64,000 nt of DNA from Neisseria sp. DTU_2020_1000833_1_SI_GRL_NUU_006 (GCA_032388755.1 CP135593.1:2046001-2110000); one strand, 5' to 3'; numbered from the stretch's first letter, positions 52,557 through 61,722 are shown. Program-made: numbers and translations. The notes: generated from the letters alone by a model not told the origin.

Positions 52557-53518
52557 ATGCGAAACGCCGTAGGACTTGATATATCAAAGACGACTTTTGA
52601 CGCAACCGCCATCATTGGCGGCATCGAAAATTCTGCCAAGTTTGATAACGACAGCAAAGGCTTTGAGCAGTTCAAACACTGGTTGACAGAATTAGGCTGT
52701 ACTGACGCGCATATCTGCATGGAAGCCACGGGCAACTACTACGAAGGCATCGCCGACTACATAGGCAGCCTGTACAAAGTATCAGTCGTCAACCCGCTGA
52801 AAATCAGCAAATACGCCGAAAGCAGGTTTACCCGAACCAAAACAGACAAACAAGACGCAAAACTGATAGCCGAATACTGTCAGACGGCCAAAGCCCAAGA
52901 CCTCGTGATCCGAAAACCAGTCATAAACGACGGCTACAAACTCAAACGTCTCTCCGCTCTCTATGCCCAACTGACCGCAGACAGCACCGCCAAAAAAACA
53001 GACTCGAAGCCGCAAAAGACACCTTTGTCGTCAAAATCTGCGAAAGCAACATCAAGCATTTGCAGCGGCAAATAAAGGCAGTCAAAAAAGAACTGGAGAA
53101 ACTCACGAAGCAACCCGCATTGAAAGAACAGACCGACAGACTGGCCACCATACCCGCCATCGGCAGGCTGACCGCCGTCATGCTGCTGAACTACCTTTCA
53201 GGCGCGGATTTCCAAACATCAAACAAGTTTGCAGCGTTCGCAGGATTAACGCCTCAAATCAAAGATTCCGGCACATCGGTAAGAGGCAAACCGAGTCTGA
53301 CTAAGTACGGCAATCGAAGACTACGCGCCATGCTCTTCATGCCCGCCATGGTCGCCTATCGGATAAAGGCATTCCCAGACTTCATTTCACGCCTTGAAGC
53401 CAAGAACAAACCCAAAAAGGTAATTATTGCCGCCATCATGCGTAAACTTGCCGTCATCGCCTATCACGTCCACAAAAAAGGCGAAGACTACGACCCGAAC
53501 CGCTATAAAGCGGCGTGA
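52557..53518 (+). CDS. IS110-family (Piv/PivNM-like) recombinase, frame broken at an A7 tract
   Basis: First frame 52557-53075, second frame 53060-53518; they join by a -1 shift at A7 (52992-52998) to give about 320 residues. The N-terminal DEDD RuvC-like domain shows VGLDISKTTFDA, CMEATGNYYEG and RTKTDKQDAKLIAEYC. The C-terminal part has ATIPAIGRLTAVMLLNYL and FAAFAGLTPQIKDSGTSVRG, including the conserved serine of the Tnp domain. Such recombinases (PivNM/Irg) accompany Neisseria filamentous prophages and are thought to integrate them. The homopolymer makes the gene either phase-variable, frameshift-translated, or inactive. Confidence 0.82.
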
Positions 53519-53532
53519 TTGAACCAAAAAAA

Positions 53533-53560
53533 TCACGGCATTTCAAATGAAACGCCGTGA
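53533..53560. terminator. Hairpin after the recombinase gene
   Basis: TCACGGC-TTTC and GAAA-GCCGTGA, 15 bases beyond the stop. Probable right edge of the element; no clear T-run. Confidence 0.55.
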
Positions 53561-53687
53561 CATCGTTGTGTGCAAATATCACTCAATTTAAATATTATGC
53601 AAATCAACGGTTTGTAAATTAAATGTAAAGATGATATTGTCAAGTAAAGTAGTATCTTCTTGTTTACTGTTTTACCATGCGGCGGTA

Positions 53688-55139
53688 TCAATCGAGCAAC
53701 GCGTCCACAAAAGCGCGCGCGTCAAACGGGCGCAAATCGTCTATGCCTTCGCCCACGCCGATATAGCGGACGGGGACGGGGCGGTCGGAGGCAAGCGCGG
53801 CGAGGATGCCGCCTTTTGCCGTACCGTCGAGTTTGGTCACAATCAGTCCCGTCAGCCCCAGCGCATCGTCAAAGGCTTTGACTTGGTTGACGGCGTTTTG
53901 CCCGATGTTGGCATCGAGGACGACGATGATTTCGTGCGGCGCGTCGGGCATCGCTTTTTGCAACACGCGCTTCACTTTTTTGATTTCTTCCATCAAATGA
54001 AGCTGCGTGGGCAGGCGGCCGGCGGTGTCGGCAAGCACGATGTCGATGCCGCGCGCTTTGGCGGCTTGGACGGCATCGAAGCAGACGGCGGCGGAATCGC
54101 CCGTGGTTTGCGAAATGACGGTAACGTTGTTGCGTTCGCCCCATGCTTGAAGCTGCTCGCGAGCGGCGGCGCGAAAGGTGTCGCCGGCGGCAAGCAGCAC
54201 GGATTTGCCCTGCGCTTGGAAATATTTGGCGAGTTTGCCGATGGAAGTGGTTTTGCCCGCGCCGTTGATGCCCGCCAACATGATGACGAACGGCTCTTTC
54301 GTGTCGGGCAAGACCAGCGGTTTTTCCAACGGCTTAATCAAGTCGTACAAGGCTTCTTTTAATGCGCCGCGCAACTCGTTGCCGTCTTTCAGCCCCTTGA
54401 GGCTGACGCGGTTGCGCACGTCTTTCATCAGGTATTCCGTCGCTTCCATGCCCATGTCGCTGGTAATCAGCACGGTTTCCAGCTCTTCGTACAAATCTTC
54501 GTCGATTTGCCCGCCGCCGAACACGCCCGCCAGCGATTTCGCCATTTTGTCGCGCGATTTGGTCAAACCCTGTTTCAAACGCGCCGCCCAGCCGAGTTTG
54601 GGTTCGGTTTCGGACGGCTCAGAGGTTTCAGACGACGTGGCGACGGCTGTATTTTCAAAGGCTGCTACGGAATGTTCTTCGGATGCGGCAGGCGCGGCTT
54701 CAGCTTGGGTTTCTAAGGCTTCGACAGCTTCTGCGGTTTCAGACGACCCGTCGCTGACCGCGTCATGGACGTGTTCTACTGCTGCGGAAACATTTTCGGC
54801 AGCGGTTTCGCTGACCGCTTCCACGCGTTCTTCCACTTTTTCGACCGTTTCAGACGACATTTCGCTGACTGCCTCGCGGATGTGTTCGACCGTTTCGGAA
54901 ACATGTTCAGCCACAGTCTCGCGGATTTCTTCGGCACGTTCTTTTGCGTTTTCTACCGCCGTTTCGACTGCCGCCGTCAGCTCTTCCGCTTTTTCGCTGA
55001 TGTTTTCCTGAACCGTTTCAAGCGTTTGCGAAACGGTGGTTTCGGCGCGCTCTACGGCTTCGGCGGCGGTTTCCTGAATGCGGGTTTCTTCTTGAGCGGG
55101 CGTTTCCTGTTTTTTCTTGCGGCGGAAGAAGCTGAACAT
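53688..55139 (-). CDS. ftsY: Signal recognition particle receptor FtsY
   Basis: A 483-residue SRP receptor GTPase that docks SRP-ribosome complexes at the membrane. Start MFSFFRRKKK (basic lipid-binding), then a long acidic A domain of about 180 residues (repeats such as EEIRETVAEHVSETVEHI), the helical N domain, and the GTPase G domain with AGINGAGKTTSIGKL, LAAGDTFRAAAREQL, DTAGRLPTQ and TKLDGTAKGG. Three native DUS are embedded in the acidic domain, each read as SSET or SSE. Confidence 0.97.
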   Translation of the reverse strand: MFSFFRRKKKQETPAQEETRIQETAAEAVERAETTVSQTLETVQENISEKAEELTAAVETAVENAKERAEEIRETVAEHVSETVEHIREAVSEMSSETVEKVEERVEAVSETAAENVSAAVEHVHDAVSDGSSETAEAVEALETQAEAAPAASEEHSVAAFENTAVATSSETSEPSETEPKLGWAARLKQGLTKSRDKMAKSLAGVFGGGQIDEDLYEELETVLITSDMGMEATEYLMKDVRNRVSLKGLKDGNELRGALKEALYDLIKPLEKPLVLPDTKEPFVIMLAGINGAGKTTSIGKLAKYFQAQGKSVLLAAGDTFRAAAREQLQAWGERNNVTVISQTTGDSAAVCFDAVQAAKARGIDIVLADTAGRLPTQLHLMEEIKKVKRVLQKAMPDAPHEIIVVLDANIGQNAVNQVKAFDDALGLTGLIVTKLDGTAKGGILAALASDRPVPVRYIGVGEGIDDLRPFDARAFVDALLD

Positions 55140-55285
55140 TGAATTTTCCTTTTAATTTTAGAAGCTTGAAATAGGGCGTATTGTAGCGTATTTTACGCGG
55201 CAAGGTCGTCTGAAAATCCAGGCTGTAAGGTTTTGGCATCTTCAACGTCTAATAATACAAACCATCCACACAGGAAACATTAGAG

Positions 55286-56854
55286 ATGAAACCCCGTACC
55301 TTCTTTTCCCTTTGCGCCAAGTTCGGCTGTCTGTTTGCGCTGGGCGCTTGTTCTCCCAAAATCGCCGATGCCGAAGCCGCGACCGTGCCGCACACCTTGT
55401 CCACTTTGAAAACCGCGGACAACCGCCCCGCCAGCGTTTATTTGAAAAAAGACAAACCCACCCTGATTAAATTCTGGGCGAGCTGGTGTCCTTTGTGTTT
55501 GTCCGAATTGGGGCAGACCGAAAAATGGGCGCAGGATAAGCGGTTCAGCTCCGCCAACCTGATTACCGTTGCGTCCCCCGGCTTTTTGCACGAGAAAAAA
55601 GACGGCGACTTTCAAAAATGGTATGCCGGTTTGAACTATCCCAAGCTGCCCGTCGTGACCGACAACGGCGGCACCATCGCCCAAAGCCTGAATATCAGCG
55701 TTTACCCTTCGTGGGCGTTAATCGGTAAAGACGGCGACGTGCAGCGCATCGTCAAAGGCAGCATCAACGAAGCGCAGGCATTGGCGTTAATCCGTGACCC
55801 GAATGCCGATTTAGGTCGTCTGAAAAACGCGTTCTACAAACCCGACACACAGAAAAAGGATTCAAAAATCATGAACACGCGCACCATCTACCTCGCCGGC
55901 GGCTGCTTCTGGGGCTTGGAAGCCTATTTCCAACGCATAGACGGCGTGGTGGACGCCGTATCCGGCTACGCCAACGGCAAAACAAAAAATCCGAGCTACG
56001 AAGATGTGTCCTACCGCGACACGGGCCATGCCGAGACCGTCAAAGTCACCTACGATGCCGACAAACTCAGCCTCGACGACATCCTGCAATACTATTTCCG
56101 CGTCGTTGACCCGACCAGCCTCAACAAACAAGGCAACGACACCGGCACGCAATACCGCAGCGGCGTGTACTACACCGATCCCGCCGAAAAAGCCGTCATT
56201 GCCGCCGCCCTCAAACGCGAGCAGCAAAAATACAAACAGCCCCTCGTCGTCGAAAACGAGCCGCTGAAAAACTTCTACGACGCCGAGGAATACCATCAGG
56301 ACTACCTGATTAAAAACCCCAACGGCTACTGCCACATCGACATCCGCAAAGCCGACGAACCGCTGCCGGGCAAAACCAAAGCCGCCCCGCAAGGCAAAGG
56401 CTTCGACGCGGCAACGTATAAAAAACCCAGCGATGCCGAACTCAAACGCATCCTGACCGAAGAGCAATACCAAGTGACCCAAAAAAGCGCGACCGAATAC
56501 GCCTTCAGCCACGAATACGACCACCTGTTCAAACCCGGCATTTATGTGGACGTCGTCAGCGGCGAACCCCTGTTCAGCTCCGCCGACAAATTCGATTCCG
56601 GCTGCGGCTGGCCGAGCTTCACCCGCCCGATTAACGCCGCCGCCGTTACCGAACACGACGATTTCAGCTACAACATGCGCCGCACCGAAGTGCGCAGCCA
56701 TGCCGCCGATTCGCACTTGGGACACGTCTTCCCCGACGGCCCGCAAGATAAAGGCGGACTGCGCTACTGCATCAACGGCGCAAGTTTGAAATTCATCCCG
56801 CTGGAACAAATGGACGCGGCAGGCTACGGCGCGTTGAAAGGCAAAGTGAAATAA
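55286..56854 (+). CDS. msrAB: Trifunctional thioredoxin / methionine sulfoxide reductase MsrAB (PilB)
   Basis: A 522-residue secreted repair enzyme typical of Neisseria. N-terminal signal/anchor (LCAKFGCLFALGAC), thioredoxin-like domain with redox pair C68-C71 (WCPLC), MsrA domain with catalytic C207 in GGCFWGLE (reduces the S-sulfoxide), and MsrB domain with SGCGWPSF and catalytic C495 in RYCINGASLK (reduces the R-sulfoxide). It repairs oxidised methionines in the envelope using electrons passed through the N-terminal domain. The ATG follows GGAAAC. Confidence 0.96.
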   Translation: MKPRTFFSLCAKFGCLFALGACSPKIADAEAATVPHTLSTLKTADNRPASVYLKKDKPTLIKFWASWCPLCLSELGQTEKWAQDKRFSSANLITVASPGFLHEKKDGDFQKWYAGLNYPKLPVVTDNGGTIAQSLNISVYPSWALIGKDGDVQRIVKGSINEAQALALIRDPNADLGRLKNAFYKPDTQKKDSKIMNTRTIYLAGGCFWGLEAYFQRIDGVVDAVSGYANGKTKNPSYEDVSYRDTGHAETVKVTYDADKLSLDDILQYYFRVVDPTSLNKQGNDTGTQYRSGVYYTDPAEKAVIAAALKREQQKYKQPLVVENEPLKNFYDAEEYHQDYLIKNPNGYCHIDIRKADEPLPGKTKAAPQGKGFDAATYKKPSDAELKRILTEEQYQVTQKSATEYAFSHEYDHLFKPGIYVDVVSGEPLFSSADKFDSGCGWPSFTRPINAAAVTEHDDFSYNMRRTEVRSHAADSHLGHVFPDGPQDKGGLRYCINGASLKFIPLEQMDAAGYGALKGKVK

Positions 56855-56869
56855 AGGCGCGATAACACG

Positions 56870-56925
56870 AAAGGTCGTCTGAAAACGTTTTAACGCCATT
56901 CGTTAGACGTTTTCAGACGACCTTT
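56870..56925. terminator. Inverted-DUS terminator between convergent genes
   Basis: AAAGGTCGTCTGAAAACG and CGTTTTCAGACGACCTTT. Confidence 0.8.
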
Positions 56926-56945
56926 CATTCATTCTGCCAAACCGT

Positions 56946-57734
56946 TCAGCCTTTCGGATAAAACCGCACCACATTTTCTCCTTCGGGCAGCGTCAGTTTC
57001 TTCACGGCATGGCCGTACACGGTTTCGAGCGTGACGGTCAGACCGCCTTCGGTTTCAAAAATCTTATCCACAAACGCATCAGCCGCTTGGGCATCGCTGA
57101 ATTTCAAAGCGTGCCACAAGCCCAGGGTTTCCATGTCCTGCCGGAACGTCGCCGCCTTGCGGTAGCTCAATTCGAGCTTGGCGGTATCGGTCACGGGGTC
57201 GTAGAAACCGTTGTCGGCAAGCATGTCGCCGAGGTCGTGCATATCGATTAAGGTCGGCGTTTCACAGGCTATCCCTGCGCTTTTCAGACGACCTGTCAGC
57301 TCGGTCAGGCTGTCGCGGCCAAAATGGGTGAAGAATAATAAACCGTCTGTTTTCAAAGCGTTTGCCCAATTTTTCAGGACGGGCAGGATTTCGTCCGCGC
57401 GGGGCAGGCTGAGGTTCGCCCACAACATATCGGCACAGGCTTCGGGCAGCGGGTCGGTCAAGGCTTGGCAGTGTTGCGGGACGGTTTTGCCGGTGAGTTT
57501 TTGCCAAAAACCGCTTTTGCGCGCGGCTGCGGCGGTTTGGAGGAAATCGGCGCGCGGGTCGTATTCTTCGAATACGGCGTTCGGATAACGCGCGGCAAGC
57601 AGGCTGCGGCTGATGTCCGCGTCCGCACCGACCAGCAGGATGCGTTTGGGCGCGTTGCGGACGATTTGCAGCCGCTCGTCGGTGTCTTGGGCCAGATGGC
57701 GGTGGATTTGCCAGCGTTTGTCTTGTAGGTTCAT
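56946..57734 (-). CDS. BioC-like SAM-dependent methyltransferase
   Basis: A 262-residue class I methyltransferase. Motif I ILLVGADADISRSLLAAR (degenerate: the usual GxGxG is GADAD), then a BioC-like middle (DMLWANLSLPRADEILPVLK) and GLLFFTHFGRDSLTEL. BioC methylates malonyl-ACP to start pimelate synthesis, and bioH lies 2 kb away in the same orientation, which supports this reading. The degenerate motif I and low similarity keep me from giving the symbol. Confidence 0.65.
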   Translation of the reverse strand: MNLQDKRWQIHRHLAQDTDERLQIVRNAPKRILLVGADADISRSLLAARYPNAVFEEYDPRADFLQTAAAARKSGFWQKLTGKTVPQHCQALTDPLPEACADMLWANLSLPRADEILPVLKNWANALKTDGLLFFTHFGRDSLTELTGRLKSAGIACETPTLIDMHDLGDMLADNGFYDPVTDTAKLELSYRKAATFRQDMETLGLWHALKFSDAQAADAFVDKIFETEGGLTVTLETVYGHAVKKLTLPEGENVVRFYPKG

Positions 57735-57882
57735 GTTTCAGACGACCTTTTTCTTCTTTTTTGAAGGGGTGGTTTTTTGCGGTGTGATTTAGGTTGGCGC
57801 AGGTTTCAAACCAAATTATACAAGGTTAAAGACCGGCAGAAATGCGCCTGCCGGTCTTTGTTTGAGCGGATTTCAGACGACC

Positions 57883-59382
57883 TTACCAATAGCCCAAAGC
57901 CTTCCACCACAATCCGCCGACAACGATAAATACCAGCAGGTTTACCACGCTCATGATAAAGCCCGCCTTCCACCATTCGCCCAGCGTCGTATAGCCCGAA
58001 CCGAAAACAACAGGCGCGGTGCCGGTGGCGTAGTGGGTCAGTGTCATCATCAGGCTTGACGCGGCGGCAAGCATCAGACCGAACCCCATCGGCGGCGCAC
58101 CCAAAAACAGTCCTGCCGCGTAAAACGCGCCGAACATCGCCGTAATGTGGGCGGTGGTGCTGGCGAACATATAATGCGCGTACATATAAATCAGCATCAG
58201 CAAAGCCGACGCGCCGACCCAGCCCATGCCGGTATTTTTAATGTTGCTGCCGAGCATATCCGAAAACCAGCCGATCAGACCGAGCTTGTTCAGGAAAGAA
58301 GCCATCATCACCAGCGCGGAGAACCATACTACCGTATCCCACGCCCCTTTTTCCTTCAAGACATCGTCCCAAGTCAGCACGCCCGACAAAAGCAGCAGCG
58401 ACAAGCCTATAAAGGCGGTGGTGGTGGGGCTGACGGCGAAAGCCTTGCCGAAAATCATCGCCGGAACGCCTGCCCACAAAATCAGCAATACGGCAAAAAT
58501 CGCCAACATGGTTTTCTCGCCGCGGTTCATCGGCCCCTGTTCTCTCAGGTGGTCTTTGGCAAACTGCGCCGCGTTGGGCGTTTCCTTGATTTCGGGCGGA
58601 TAAATGAAATACAGCACCAGCGGCATCAGAAACATCGCCACCAAACCCGGCAGCAGCATCGCCAAAGCCCAAGTGCCCCAGCTCAAATGAATCTCGCTGT
58701 TTGTTGCCTTGGCAATCAAATCGACCACCAGCGGATTGGGGGCGGTGGCGGTGATGAACATTGCCGATGAAATCGGATTGCTGTGGTAATTCACCAAAGC
58801 CAGATAGCGGCCGATGCGCCCCTGCGTTCCTTTTTCAGGGTCGGAATCATAGCTGGACGAAATCGCTTTCATCACGGGGTGGATAATGCCGCCGCCGCGC
58901 GCGGTGTTGCTGGGCGTGACCGGCGCGAGAATCAGCTCCGACAGGGCCAGGCTGTAACCGATACCCAGCGTTTTCTTGCCGAACACCGAAATAAAATAAT
59001 AGCCGATACGTGCGCCCAAACCCGTTTTCAAAATCCCGCGCGAAATCATGATCGAAATACCGATCAGCCAAATCAGCGGGTCGGCAAACGAACTCAAGGC
59101 ATCCTTAATTGCCACATCCGCCGGCTTTTTAATCGGATTGCCGTCCGCACCCAGCTCGGGTACCGTTACCTGCGTTAAAGCCACCATCATCATGGCGATA
59201 ATCGACAATGCCCCGATCGGCATCGCCTTGCCGATAATCGCCGCAATCACGCCGACAAACATCGCCAACAAATGCCAAGCCTGCGGCGTCACGCCGTCAG
59301 GGACGGGGATGACGAACCAAATCAATAATGCCAAGCCCACCGCAATCGCAGCAGGGATGGGTTTGAAACCGATTTTTTCCAT
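57883..59382 (-). CDS. DASS-family sodium:dicarboxylate/anion symporter
   Basis: A 499-residue protein with about 12 membrane helices. Two SNT-type motifs of the DASS fold are visible: VTPSNTARGGGIIHPVM in the first half and SSLMMTLTHYATGTAPVVFG in the second. Family members import succinate, malate, citrate or 2-oxoglutarate; the YbhI/CitT-like subgroup fits best. I start at 59382 because AAGGAG precedes this ATG. A full-length Correia element lies just upstream and may contribute promoter sequence. Confidence 0.88.
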   Translation of the reverse strand: MEKIGFKPIPAAIAVGLALLIWFVIPVPDGVTPQAWHLLAMFVGVIAAIIGKAMPIGALSIIAMMMVALTQVTVPELGADGNPIKKPADVAIKDALSSFADPLIWLIGISIMISRGILKTGLGARIGYYFISVFGKKTLGIGYSLALSELILAPVTPSNTARGGGIIHPVMKAISSSYDSDPEKGTQGRIGRYLALVNYHSNPISSAMFITATAPNPLVVDLIAKATNSEIHLSWGTWALAMLLPGLVAMFLMPLVLYFIYPPEIKETPNAAQFAKDHLREQGPMNRGEKTMLAIFAVLLILWAGVPAMIFGKAFAVSPTTTAFIGLSLLLLSGVLTWDDVLKEKGAWDTVVWFSALVMMASFLNKLGLIGWFSDMLGSNIKNTGMGWVGASALLMLIYMYAHYMFASTTAHITAMFGAFYAAGLFLGAPPMGFGLMLAAASSLMMTLTHYATGTAPVVFGSGYTTLGEWWKAGFIMSVVNLLVFIVVGGLWWKALGYW

Positions 59383-59408
59383 ACCGACACTCCTTTTTGA
59401 ATCGACAA

Positions 59409-59564
59409 TATAGTGGATTAACAAAAATCAGGACAAGGCGGCGAAGCCGCAGACAGTACAGACAGTACGGAACCGATCCACTTGGTGCTTCAGCACCTTA
59501 GAGAATCGTTCTCTTTGAGCTGAGGCGAGGCAACGCCGTACCGATTTAAAGTTAATCCACTATA
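59409..59564. repeat. Correia repeat enclosed element, 156-bp full-length form
   Basis: TATAGTGGATTAACAAAAAT to ATTTAAAGTTAATCCACTATA-type end, with the central CACCTTAGAGAATCGTTCTC and TTCAGCACC blocks absent from the two short copies. Located 27 bases before the transporter start. Confidence 0.92.
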
Positions 59565-59696
59565 TATACAAAGAAAATAATACTGCCACTATAACGCCGA
59601 CCGGCAATAAATGTAAGTATCGCAGCGTAGGTTTAAATCAAGAAAAGGCGGGGGATTGGATTCACGTCTGCAGTGATATCACAGCAGAAAAGCTTT

Positions 59697-60443
59697 TCAG
59701 ACGACCTTTTCGACAAAACCGCGGTAACGTTCGGCAAATTCGTCGGCGTGGCTTAAAAACGGGGCGTGTGCCGCTTTTTCCATCAATACCAATTCGCTGT
59801 CCGCCAGATGGCGGTTGAGGTATTCGCCCATGCGCGGCGGGGTGATGGCGTCTTTTTGTCCGAACACCAAAAGCGAGGGGGCTTGGATGCTTGAAAGCAG
59901 GGGGCGGGCATCGGCTTGGTTGACGGCGTCCAGCGCGGCTTGCAGGGCGGGCGGTGAGCCGTGGCGGGAGAGGTCGGGCAGGATGTTGCCTATGATTTCG
60001 GCGGCGTTTGGTGTGTGCAGCAACTGTAATTGTAGAAACTGTTTGATATGTTTGGCATAATCCTGCCGGAACGCGCCGACCATCTTGCCCAAAGCGGGAT
60101 TGGACAGCCCTTCGGGGTAGTCCGCGGCGGCGGTCAGGCGGGCGAAACTTGCGGTCAGGCAGAGCGAGCGGACTTTGTCGGGACGGCGTGCGGCAAGATG
60201 GAGCGCGACCAAGCCGCCGAGCGACCAGCCGAGGATGTGGGCGGGCGTGTCGATTTCTTTGGCGAAGGCTTCGGCAATCGCGGCGATGTTGAAGTTTTCG
60301 GCAAAGGGCGCGTCGCCGTGTCTGGGCAGGTCGAGCGCGCGGATGTCCCAATCGGCGGGTAGGCGCGGAATGAGGTCGTCGAAGACGTGGCGGTTCGCTG
60401 CCCAGCCGTGTATCAGATAAACTTTTTTGGCGGAGTGCGGCAT
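59697..60443 (-). CDS. bioH: Pimeloyl-ACP methyl ester carboxylesterase BioH
   Basis: A 248-residue alpha/beta hydrolase. Oxyanion HGWAANRHVFD, nucleophile in GWSLGGLVALHLAAR, acid in LLVFGQKDAITPP, catalytic histidine in KAAHAPFLSH: the BioH pattern. It would demethylate pimeloyl-ACP methyl ester, the last step of the BioC-BioH route to biotin. I place the start at 60443; the longer frame reads through comF on the other strand. Its ATG overlaps the possible comF ATG on the opposite strand. Confidence 0.88.
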   Translation of the reverse strand: MPHSAKKVYLIHGWAANRHVFDDLIPRLPADWDIRALDLPRHGDAPFAENFNIAAIAEAFAKEIDTPAHILGWSLGGLVALHLAARRPDKVRSLCLTASFARLTAAADYPEGLSNPALGKMVGAFRQDYAKHIKQFLQLQLLHTPNAAEIIGNILPDLSRHGSPPALQAALDAVNQADARPLLSSIQAPSLLVFGQKDAITPPRMGEYLNRHLADSELVLMEKAAHAPFLSHADEFAERYRGFVEKVV

Positions 60444-61194
60444 GGCTGTTTTCTCTATGGATGTGTTTTCTTGGTGGCGCAATGCGGGATGGTGGCACAA
60501 AAGCCGTTGCGTATTATGCCACGCCTTGGTTTCAGCGTGCGAAACCCGGCCGTATGGCGGTTTTTGCGGCGGTTGCGCGGCGGACTTGGAAGAGTTTTTT
60601 ACGGACGCGGCAAACAGTTGCCCCTTGTGTTTCCGCACTATACAGGGCGGGGCGGTGTGCGGAGGCTGTCAGAAGAAGCCGCCGGCATTTGAGCGGATGT
60701 GGGCTTCGCTGTATTATGAGCCGCCCGTCAGCAGTATGATACGCGCGTTGAAGCATTTGGCAGACCTCGGCATGAGCCGTCCGCTGGCGGAACTGATGCG
60801 CCGCCATGCGCCCGACTGGCTGGAAACGAAGCATTTCGATTTTGTGCTGCCCGTGCCGTTGAGCAAAGAAAGGCGGCTGCACCGCGGCTTCAACCAAAGC
60901 GAGGAATTGGCGGATATTCTGTCCGAACATTACGGCTGGACGCTGCTGCCGCGGCAGACGGTTTTCAGACGACATCGCGAGCCGCAAAGTACGCTGAAAA
61001 GCGCAGACAGGGTTCGCAATATAAAAAATGCTTTTGAAATCAATGGTCATATCCCGAAAAACTGTAATATTTTGTTAATCGACGATGTGTTCACCACCGG
61101 TTCGACGCTGAACGAATTGGCGCGGACGCTGAAAAAATCAGGTGCAGGCAAGATTTTTTGCTGGAGTTTGGCGCGTCCGCCAATGAAAAAATAG
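60442..61194 (+). CDS. comF: ComF-family phosphoribosyltransferase-like competence protein
   Basis: A 250-residue protein (a start at 60457 is also possible). N-terminal zinc-ribbon-like cysteines (RCVLCHALVSAC, GFCGGC, SCPLCF, VCGGCQ), then a PRTase domain with VLPVPLSKERRLHRGFNQSE and the PRPP loop ILLIDDVFTTGST. ComF helps ssDNA taken up by transformation reach the recombination machinery, in keeping with the DUS-rich, naturally competent genus. A DUS-like TTTCAGACGAC sits in the coding region near 60963. Confidence 0.9.
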   Translation: MAVFSMDVFSWWRNAGWWHKSRCVLCHALVSACETRPYGGFCGGCAADLEEFFTDAANSCPLCFRTIQGGAVCGGCQKKPPAFERMWASLYYEPPVSSMIRALKHLADLGMSRPLAELMRRHAPDWLETKHFDFVLPVPLSKERRLHRGFNQSEELADILSEHYGWTLLPRQTVFRRHREPQSTLKSADRVRNIKNAFEINGHIPKNCNILLIDDVFTTGSTLNELARTLKKSGAGKIFCWSLARPPMKK

Positions 61195-61257
61195 CTAAAG
61201 TTTTTGACACCTGCGGAACATTTCGGCATTATGCCCCTCTATAAGTGATTGATTTAT

Positions 61258-61722
61258 ATGTTTACCATAGTTTTGTACCAACCCGAAATCCCGCCCAATA
61301 CGGGCAATATCATCCGATTGTGCGCCAACACCGGAGCCGATTTGCATCTGGTCAAGCCGCTCGGTTTTCCGCTGGATTCGGCAAAAATGAAACGCGCAGG
61401 TTTGGATTATCACGAGTTTGCAAAACTGACGGTACACGAGAATTTCGAAGATTGTCTCAAAGCCTTGGAAGGCCGCCGCATTTTCGCGCTGACCACCAAA
61501 GGCAAAACCCGTCCCGACGAAGTTTCCTTTGTTGAGGGCGATGTCTTTTTATTCGGCCCCGAGACACGCGGCCTGCCCGCCGAAATCCTCGACACCCTGC
61601 CCCAAGGGCAAAAGCTGCGCCTGCCCATGAAGCCCGGCAGCCGGAGCATGAATCTTTCCAACACCGTCGCCGTGATTCTGTTTGAAGCATGGCGGCAAAA
61701 CGGTTACGCAGGCGGTGTATAA
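61258..61722 (+). CDS. trmL: tRNA (cytidine/uridine(34)-2'-O)-methyltransferase TrmL
   Basis: A 154-residue SPOUT methyltransferase that 2'-O-methylates the wobble base of tRNA-Leu. LYQPEIPPNTGNIIRLCANT at the N-terminus, and the knotted C-terminal half with LFGPETRGLPAEIL and LPMKPGSRSMNLSNTVAVIL. I prefer the ATG at 61258 (MFTIVLYQPE), the usual TrmL start; ATG at 61249 is possible. Ribosome site weak. A long perfect hairpin follows. Confidence 0.93.
   Translation: MFTIVLYQPEIPPNTGNIIRLCANTGADLHLVKPLGFPLDSAKMKRAGLDYHEFAKLTVHENFEDCLKALEGRRIFALTTKGKTRPDEVSFVEGDVFLFGPETRGLPAEILDTLPQGQKLRLPMKPGSRSMNLSNTVAVILFEAWRQNGYAGGV

Larger units (their letters stand above)
45740..53565 (+). mobile_element. 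Nf/MDA-type filamentous prophage with IS110-family recombinase
   Basis: A run of plus-strand genes in the order rep, ssDNA-binding protein, small proteins, major coat, minor coats, TspB, DUF2523 protein, Zot, then a noncoding region with strong hairpins and an IS110 transposase. This is the order of Neisseria filamentous phages. Borders are approximate: left after the ibaG terminator, right after the hairpin following the transposase. I could not identify flanking dRS3 or direct repeats. Confidence 0.8.
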
